Shown here piece by piece: positions 15,951 through 20,156 of a DNA stretch of 20,156 nt (the stretch's first letter is position 1; each line of letters begins with the position of its first letter). A program made the translations under genes and the position numbers. Source of the stretch: an uncultured Bacilli bacterium (GTDB lineage Bacteria; Bacillota_I; Bacilli_A; RF39; UBA660); assembly GCA_910579455.1 (NCBI GenBank), contig CAJTUT010000023.1:1-20156 (forward strand), written 5' to 3'. The notes below the pieces were generated by a model. It did no database searches and was not told the origin of the DNA. It saw only the letters and a program-made list of their open reading frames with translations.

Positions 15951-17372
15951 CTATTCGGCTATTTTTCCATCCATACTCCAAGTCTTTACATCCTCTATTG
16001 CTACATTTACTATATGACCAATATATTTAGCATCACCTACTACATTAACCAATTTCATTGTATCAGTATACCCCATTAAGCAAGTACCATTCTTTTCACT
16101 GTATCCCTCTATCAAAACTGGTACAGTCTTTCCAATATACTGCTCATTAGCTAATTTTGAATATTGGTTAACTAATTGATTTAACTCTTGAAGTCTTTTA
16201 TTTTTTTCCTCTACTGAAACTAAATCCTTCATTTTATAAGCGGGGGTTCCCACACGTTTTGAAAAAATGAACGTAAATGCAGAATCAAACTTACATTTTT
16301 TTACTACATCCAAGGTTTCCAAAAAGTCTTCTTCCGTTTCACCAGGAAATCCAACAATAATATCTGTAGTAATAGAAGAATATGGAAGGGCTTTTTTGAT
16401 TTTATAAAATAAAGTTAAATATTCTTCCTTAGTATATCTTCTACCCATTAATTTTAAAATTCGATTAGAACCACTTTGTAGAGGAAGATGAATATATGGC
16501 ATGATATTCGGATAGGTTTTTATTACGTCAATCATTCTATCGGTAAAATCCCAAGGATGAGAAGTTACAAACCGAATTCTTTTCACACCAGTTTTTGCAA
16601 CATCTTCTAATAAATTTTCCATTCCATAAGAAATAGATAAATCCTTTCCATAAGCATTCACATTTTGCCCTAATAAAGTAACCTCCTGATAACCATCTTT
16701 AATTAAGTCCTGGATTTCATTTAAAATGTGCTTTGGATCTCTACTCCTTTGTTTTCCCCTAGTATAAGGAACAATACAATAGGTACAGAATTTATCACAT
16801 CCGTACATAATATTGATCCACGCCTTATATTTAGAATCCCTTTTAACAGGAATATTTTCTACAACATCTCCCTCTATACTCATAACCTCTATCTCCTGAT
16901 GATTATTCTTCATGGATTCCGCTAATATTTTAGGCAATCGATAAATATTATGGGTCCCAAACACAAGATCAAGCCATTTATATTTCTCTAAAATATTTTC
17001 AACAACAGTTTCCTCTTGAGCCATACAACCGCATAATCCCACAATTAAACCTGGTTTTTGTTGTTTCAAATGCTTTATTCTTCCAAGCATCCCAAATGCC
17101 TTGTTGTGTGCATTTTCTCTAATTGAACAGGTATTTAATAAAATCAAGTCGGCATCTATATATTGATCTGCTTCCTCAAATGACAAATCTTCTAAAATCG
17201 CCTTGATATTTTCCCCATCATGTTCATTCATCTGACATCCATATGTTTTAATAAAATACTTCTTTCCTATTCCTAATCGTTTTTCCTCAGGACTTACTTT
17301 ATAATCATGTTCTCTAATTAAAACAGGACCTTTACTCCTCTTTCTTGCTTTTTCTAAATTAGGTATTATCAT
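15951..17372 (-). CDS. miaB: tRNA-2-methylthio-N6-dimethylallyladenosine synthase MiaB
   Basis: A 473-residue radical-SAM methylthiotransferase that adds the methylthio group to i6A37 of tRNAs reading UNN codons. The N-terminal UPF0004 domain holds the auxiliary cluster Cys46 (YGCQMN), Cys82 (NTCSIREN) and Cys116 (LCGCMAQ). The radical-SAM cluster is MYGCDKFCTYC (Cys192, 196, 199), followed by IVPYTRGKQRSR. LLGQNVNAYG and HLPLQSGSNRILKLMGRRYT are typical of MiaB, and the C-terminal ~65 residues form a TRAM RNA-binding domain. A basic N-terminal extension of ~35 residues precedes the domain, common in Firmicutes. The ATG follows an AAGGTAGTGG site. The promoter at 17426-17455 has perfect hexamers. 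Confidence 0.97.
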   Translation of the reverse strand: MIIPNLEKARKRSKGPVLIREHDYKVSPEEKRLGIGKKYFIKTYGCQMNEHDGENIKAILEDLSFEEADQYIDADLILLNTCSIRENAHNKAFGMLGRIKHLKQQKPGLIVGLCGCMAQEETVVENILEKYKWLDLVFGTHNIYRLPKILAESMKNNHQEIEVMSIEGDVVENIPVKRDSKYKAWINIMYGCDKFCTYCIVPYTRGKQRSRDPKHILNEIQDLIKDGYQEVTLLGQNVNAYGKDLSISYGMENLLEDVAKTGVKRIRFVTSHPWDFTDRMIDVIKTYPNIMPYIHLPLQSGSNRILKLMGRRYTKEEYLTLFYKIKKALPYSSITTDIIVGFPGETEEDFLETLDVVKKCKFDSAFTFIFSKRVGTPAYKMKDLVSVEEKNKRLQELNQLVNQYSKLANEQYIGKTVPVLIEGYSEKNGTCLMGYTDTMKLVNVVGDAKYIGHIVNVAIEDVKTWSMDGKIAE

Positions 17373-17425
17373 CTTACCACTACCTTTTATTTATTATACA
17401 ATAACCCCTACATGAAATTGGCTAT

Positions 17426-17455
17426 ATTATATCATCTACAATTTAGCTTTGTCAA
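17426..17455 (-). promoter_or_regulatory. Strong sigma-A promoter of miaB
   Basis: Minus-strand consensus -35 TTGACA (17450-17455) and consensus -10 TATAAT (17426-17431) with an 18-base spacer, about 50 bases before the miaB ATG. Confidence 0.8.
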
Positions 17456-17471
17456 AAATTATAAAGGAAAA

Positions 17472-17674
17472 TTATTCTATTTCTTTTCTCCTTTGAAAAT
17501 AATATCGTTCCAACCTTTTGGACCATAATAAAATTTTATATAACATAACGTTTGCTGCAGCGTTCATCATTTCTTTTAATTAATTGATATCATATCCAAA
17601 TGATATTCCATTTTTTTATACCCTAATAATAGAACAATACCATAATATATTATCCTTTTTATTTTCCATTTCAT
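17472..17674 (-). pseudogene. Decayed small ORF between the TSCPD gene and miaB
   Basis: Directly after the TSCPD stop, an AAGGG site is followed by two staggered ATGs. From 17674 the frame reads MKWKIKRIIYYGIVLLLGYK and KMEYHLDMISIN, then TAA (17576-17578). The frame from 17669 has TAAs at 17616-17618 and 17580-17582, then LKEMMNAAANVMLYKILLWS and KRLERYYFQRRKEIE to a stop at 17472-17474. Joining the first frame to the second near 17578 by a small indel gives a coherent ~66-residue basic protein with one possible membrane helix. The family is unknown. The region is otherwise only the miaB promoter. Confidence 0.4.
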
Positions 17675-17678
17675 ACCC

Positions 17679-17945
17679 TTAGTGATCTCTCATAGTGTTC
17701 ACACCTTTTACCTCTTTGACTGCATGAACTAGCTGATCAATACAAGATGTATCTCTCAATCCACATGTGATCCCCTTGCATCTTTTTTCTAATTCTTCTA
17801 CTCTCATACCCTCTACTAATCTAGAAATAGCTTTTAAATTTCCATTACAGCCACCCACAAATTTAACATGAAATAATCGATTATTAATTAGATCAAATTC
17901 TATTTCCTTAGAACAGGTACCCTGTGTTTGATACTTATAATGCAT
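17679..17945 (-). CDS. TSCPD domain-containing protein (TIGR03905-like)
   Basis: An 88-residue protein consisting of one TSCPD domain, the cysteine-rich module also found at the C-terminus of B12-dependent ribonucleotide reductases. Key pieces are the early Cys10 (GTCSKEIEFDL), VGGCNGNLKAISRLVEGM, CKGITCG and DTSCIDQL, giving several conserved Cys that probably bind metal. Stand-alone versions are widespread in Clostridia and relatives with no assigned function. The ATG is three bases after the FemX-type gene, whose last codons contain the AAGGAAG ribosome binding site, so translation is coupled. No functional link to peptidoglycan is known. Confidence 0.9.
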   Translation of the reverse strand: MHYKYQTQGTCSKEIEFDLINNRLFHVKFVGGCNGNLKAISRLVEGMRVEELEKRCKGITCGLRDTSCIDQLVHAVKEVKGVNTMRDH

Positions 17946-17948
17946 ACT

Positions 17949-19175
17949 TCACTTCCTTATTTGATGAAGGATTCTAAATAAGAAATAATGCCAAGAAATT
18001 GGTAATTCATATTCTCCTATTAGTTCCTCCACATATCCATTGAATCCTCGTTTAAACTCATAAATTCCATAATCCTTCGGTTTTTCGGAAATATTTGCAG
18101 GAATACCATAGAAATTATGTTTTTTGAACCCATTTTTTATTCCGTATTGAATCATGCTCCATTGAATTAAATACTGAGAATTAAAATTCATATATTCTTG
18201 ATAGTTGCCACTAGATAGATAAATAATCTCTGGCTTTATCATAATAAACATAGATCCCGATAAAGTAATGATATCATTTTTCGTAGACCTCTGGATTCTT
18301 TTTGCATCTTCTATTTTTTTATGTAAAGAAGATACTTCCTGTTTTAACGAATTTCTTTTTCCATCATTGTATTTAGCAGCATTTAAATTTTCTAGGTTTG
18401 CTTCCTTTTGCTTTATTTCATTCTTCAATTTTTTAATATATGCCTTTAAATTCAACTCGGTTACAACATACTTAATTTGTTTTTTATCATGAAAAAGCTG
18501 ATACATATTTTGATAATAAGATAAATCTCTAATAGTAAAGTGTTTTCTAGCACCTGTTTCTATCATAATATCTAAAAATCTATCTAGCTCTTCATATTTT
18601 AATTCCCTAATCTCAATTCCAAACTTTTCAGCTTTTCTAATAATATTTCTAGTATTTGGCTTCATTTCCTTCAAAATAGTAGCTTCATCTTTTCCCTCTA
18701 AGTCCAATGAAAACATCCAACCTACTTGTTCTAACTCAGAATTTTGTAACTTATGAAAACCAAATCCTTTCAAGTATTCTACCAATTTGGTATGATCTAT
18801 ACCATTTTTTACAACTTTACCATCAATATCTCTTTCCTTATAAATAACATAAGGATCCATTCTAAAAACATATCCCTTATTTTTCCTCACATACCCTTTG
18901 ATATGATCAAGAAAAAAGTCTAAGTGCTTTTTATTATCAAAATCTACTAATACTCCTCTAGGAGAATAAAATTCATATCGATTTAATCTTCTTTTAATTG
19001 ATAGCAGCATAGCAGCACCTACTAGCTCATTGCAATCTTTTATACCAACATAATGAATTTTCCATCCGTTTTTTTCTCGTAATTTTCCTATTTCTTTAGA
19101 TGATAAAAAAGTTTTTAATGAATGAGCTTCCCAAAACTCACTATACTGTTCCTCTGTAATCTTTAAAAATTCCAT
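17949..19175 (-). CDS. FemAB/FemX-type peptidoglycan bridge aminoacyltransferase
   Basis: A 408-residue FemABX family enzyme, which transfers amino acids from aminoacyl-tRNA to the lipid-linked peptidoglycan precursor at the cytoplasmic membrane. Two GNAT-like subdomains are visible; EFYSPRGVLVDFDN and FRMDPYVIYKERD lie in the first, MKPNTRNIIRKAEKFGIEI begins the second, and the C-terminal GIYEFKRGFNGYVEELIGE is a family signature. Residues ~243-300 are a Lys/Glu-rich antiparallel coiled-coil arm (KKLKNEIKQKEANLENL and QEVSSLHKKIEDAKRIQ) like the tRNA-handling arm of FemA. The ATG at 19175 is chosen over a GTG one codon earlier because of its spacing from AAAGGAGG. Which residue it adds (Gly, Ala, Ser) cannot be read from sequence. 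Confidence 0.92.
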   Translation of the reverse strand: MEFLKITEEQYSEFWEAHSLKTFLSSKEIGKLREKNGWKIHYVGIKDCNELVGAAMLLSIKRRLNRYEFYSPRGVLVDFDNKKHLDFFLDHIKGYVRKNKGYVFRMDPYVIYKERDIDGKVVKNGIDHTKLVEYLKGFGFHKLQNSELEQVGWMFSLDLEGKDEATILKEMKPNTRNIIRKAEKFGIEIRELKYEELDRFLDIMIETGARKHFTIRDLSYYQNMYQLFHDKKQIKYVVTELNLKAYIKKLKNEIKQKEANLENLNAAKYNDGKRNSLKQEVSSLHKKIEDAKRIQRSTKNDIITLSGSMFIMIKPEIIYLSSGNYQEYMNFNSQYLIQWSMIQYGIKNGFKKHNFYGIPANISEKPKDYGIYEFKRGFNGYVEELIGEYELPISWHYFLFRILHQIRK

Positions 19176-19236
19176 CACTCATCCTCCTTTTATTAAGTAT
19201 TAATTATTATATATAATTTAATTTATTTTATCAGTA

Positions 19237-20010
19237 CTAAACAGGATCATCATTACTGTCTTTTAAATGTTTTGAATTCGAGGATTTTCTCTTATTATTA
19301 CTTAGTTTCCCCTTATAAGATTTTTTCTTTTTCTTTTTTTTATTCGTCTCATCAATCTCTTTTTCCAAAAGAGAATCAACCTCATCTACTATCTTATCTT
19401 TATCCAGTATTGTAAAAATAATTAAAATAAATAATACAAAAGTCATTAAGAGTAAAGTAATAATGATATAATTTAGATTATGATTTTTAGGTTGTGTCGT
19501 ATCTAAGTAAGTATCTGTTAAATATTTTTCAAAATTATTTTTAGTTAACACAACTTGATTCTCTATTGGAACAAAATTTTTAATATTTTTAATCGCTAAA
19601 AGCTTAATATTATTAGATATTTTAACTGGATAACCATATATTTTTAACGATTTAGGCTTTTCTTTTGTTCTCTCATAAGTATAATCAATAATGCTCCTAT
19701 ACTTTTCATAATCAGATTTTTTAATTGCTACTAAATATGTATGCCAACTTTTATCTCTTTCCTGTTCAATTACAAAATGAATTTGTTTTTGATCCTTCTT
19801 AATAACAGCAAAAGCCTCAGACATCTGAGAAATTTCAATATACGAGTATTGTTTTGTATTTTCTACTTCTGCCCAACTAATAATCTTTTGATCATTTTCA
19901 TATAATTCATATGCACAAAAAACCAAAATAAAGCCTATTAATAGATACGTCAAACATAAAATAATTTTAATAATAAATCGTAATTTTTTCTTTCGTTTTG
20001 ATTTTGCCAT
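19237..20010 (-). CDS. Two-pass membrane protein of unknown function
   Basis: A 257-residue protein: a basic start (MAKSKRKKK), a first membrane helix near residues 11-34, an extracytoplasmic domain of about 145 residues, a second helix near 181-203, and a cytoplasmic tail rich in Lys and Ser with a run of seven Lys. By the positive-inside rule both ends are cytoplasmic. The outer domain (WAEVENTKQYSYIEISQMSE, then a HFVIEQERD strand) has no family I recognise. The ATG at 20010 is preferred to one 13 codons upstream because AAAGGAG precedes it. It has its own promoter and lies about 60 bases ahead of the FemX-type gene, possibly in one transcript, so an envelope role is reasonable but unproven. 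Confidence 0.75.
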   Translation of the reverse strand: MAKSKRKKKLRFIIKIILCLTYLLIGFILVFCAYELYENDQKIISWAEVENTKQYSYIEISQMSEAFAVIKKDQKQIHFVIEQERDKSWHTYLVAIKKSDYEKYRSIIDYTYERTKEKPKSLKIYGYPVKISNNIKLLAIKNIKNFVPIENQVVLTKNNFEKYLTDTYLDTTQPKNHNLNYIIITLLLMTFVLFILIIFTILDKDKIVDEVDSLLEKEIDETNKKKKKKKSYKGKLSNNKRKSSNSKHLKDSNDDPV

Positions 20011-20039
20011 ACATGCTCCTTTAAACTTCCCTACTCTCA

Positions 20040-20069
20040 ATTTTAACATAAATAAAACAAAAAAGCCAA
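20040..20069 (-). promoter_or_regulatory. Promoter of the membrane-protein/FemX unit
   Basis: Minus-strand -35 TTGGCT (20064-20069), 18-base spacer, -10 TAAAAT (20040-20045), 30 bases before the ATG and just inside the right terminal repeat. Confidence 0.5.
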
Positions 20070-20080
20070 ATGATTTCCTA

Positions 20081-20156
20081 TTGTTAATTTAAGTTTGAAG
20101 TGCAACATTTCATAATTGAAAAAGACATATGAATAATCTATAATATCTTTTCGCTA
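20081..20156 (-). repeat. 76-bp terminal inverted repeat, right copy
   Basis: Perfect inverted copy of the first 76 bases. It lies upstream of the promoter of the minus-strand membrane-protein gene, just as the left copy lies upstream of the recombinase promoter, so both outermost genes read away from the repeat. No coding frame is evident within it. Confidence 0.9.

Noticed and set aside
16728..16925. Plus-strand frame inside miaB
   Set aside because: Antisense shadow of a well-supported gene.
18268..18492. Plus-strand frame inside the FemX-type gene
   Set aside because: It is the antisense of the coiled-coil arm, whose Lys/Glu codons read as Phe/Leu on the other strand.
1..20156. The whole window as one large transposon with 76-bp terminal inverted repeats
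   Set aside because: The contents include ordinary core genes (mutY, miaB, FemX type), and no transposase or target duplication is associated with the ends; a shared flanking repeat explains the ends better.

Overview
The window is very AT-rich (roughly 30% GC by eye), tightly packed and almost entirely coded on the minus strand. Translation is standard: TGA acts as a stop and TGG as Trp. Gram-positive style AGGAGG ribosome binding sites and sigma-A promoters are common. A FemAB/FemX-type peptidoglycan bridge enzyme, a TSCPD-domain protein, a DUF2935 protein, MiaB and a clostridial-style MutY all point to a low-GC Bacillota, perhaps a gut Bacilli/Erysipelotrichia or Clostridia lineage; the genus cannot be read from this. 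The first and last 76 bases are exact inverted copies, so the window is probably a contig bounded on both sides by the same multicopy repeat (an IS end is my best guess).

Layout. (1) Positions 1-5600 are a decaying accessory island: a serine recombinase cut into pieces (231-396 and about 2556-2850, plus strand), and around it a minus-strand enzyme cassette of SGNH-type hydrolase, small protein, SAM methyltransferase, a fusion of a HAD (deoxy)nucleotidase with a nucleoside hydrolase, histidine phosphatase and a truncated HD hydrolase. Only the methyltransferase and the fusion enzyme have intact reading frames. (2) 5600-8490 holds a DUF2935 protein with a long attenuator-like leader, an XRE repressor and mutY. 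(3) 8610-10070 is an ISLre2-type (UPF0236) insertion sequence whose transposase has two nonsense codons. (4) 10117-14754 is an export operon: an MFS protein and two half-size ABC exporters with overlapping reading frames, one ABC protein having a degenerate ATPase site. (5) 14843-15689 holds an HD-domain hydrolase with its own promoter, a broken small gene and a terminator. (6) 15766-20010 is housekeeping: miaB, a TSCPD protein, a FemX-type enzyme and a two-pass membrane protein, with two broken small ORFs in the gaps.

How the parts may work together. The island enzymes would, if complete, take nucleotides to nucleosides and then to base plus sugar, with methyl transfer and ester hydrolysis alongside; this suggests handling of a nucleotide-derived compound, but the substrate is unknown and most members are damaged here. 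The MFS/ABC/ABC operon looks like a self-contained drug or metabolite exporter. A theme of the window is small or accessory genes carrying single nonsense or frameshift lesions while the neighbouring core genes stay intact.
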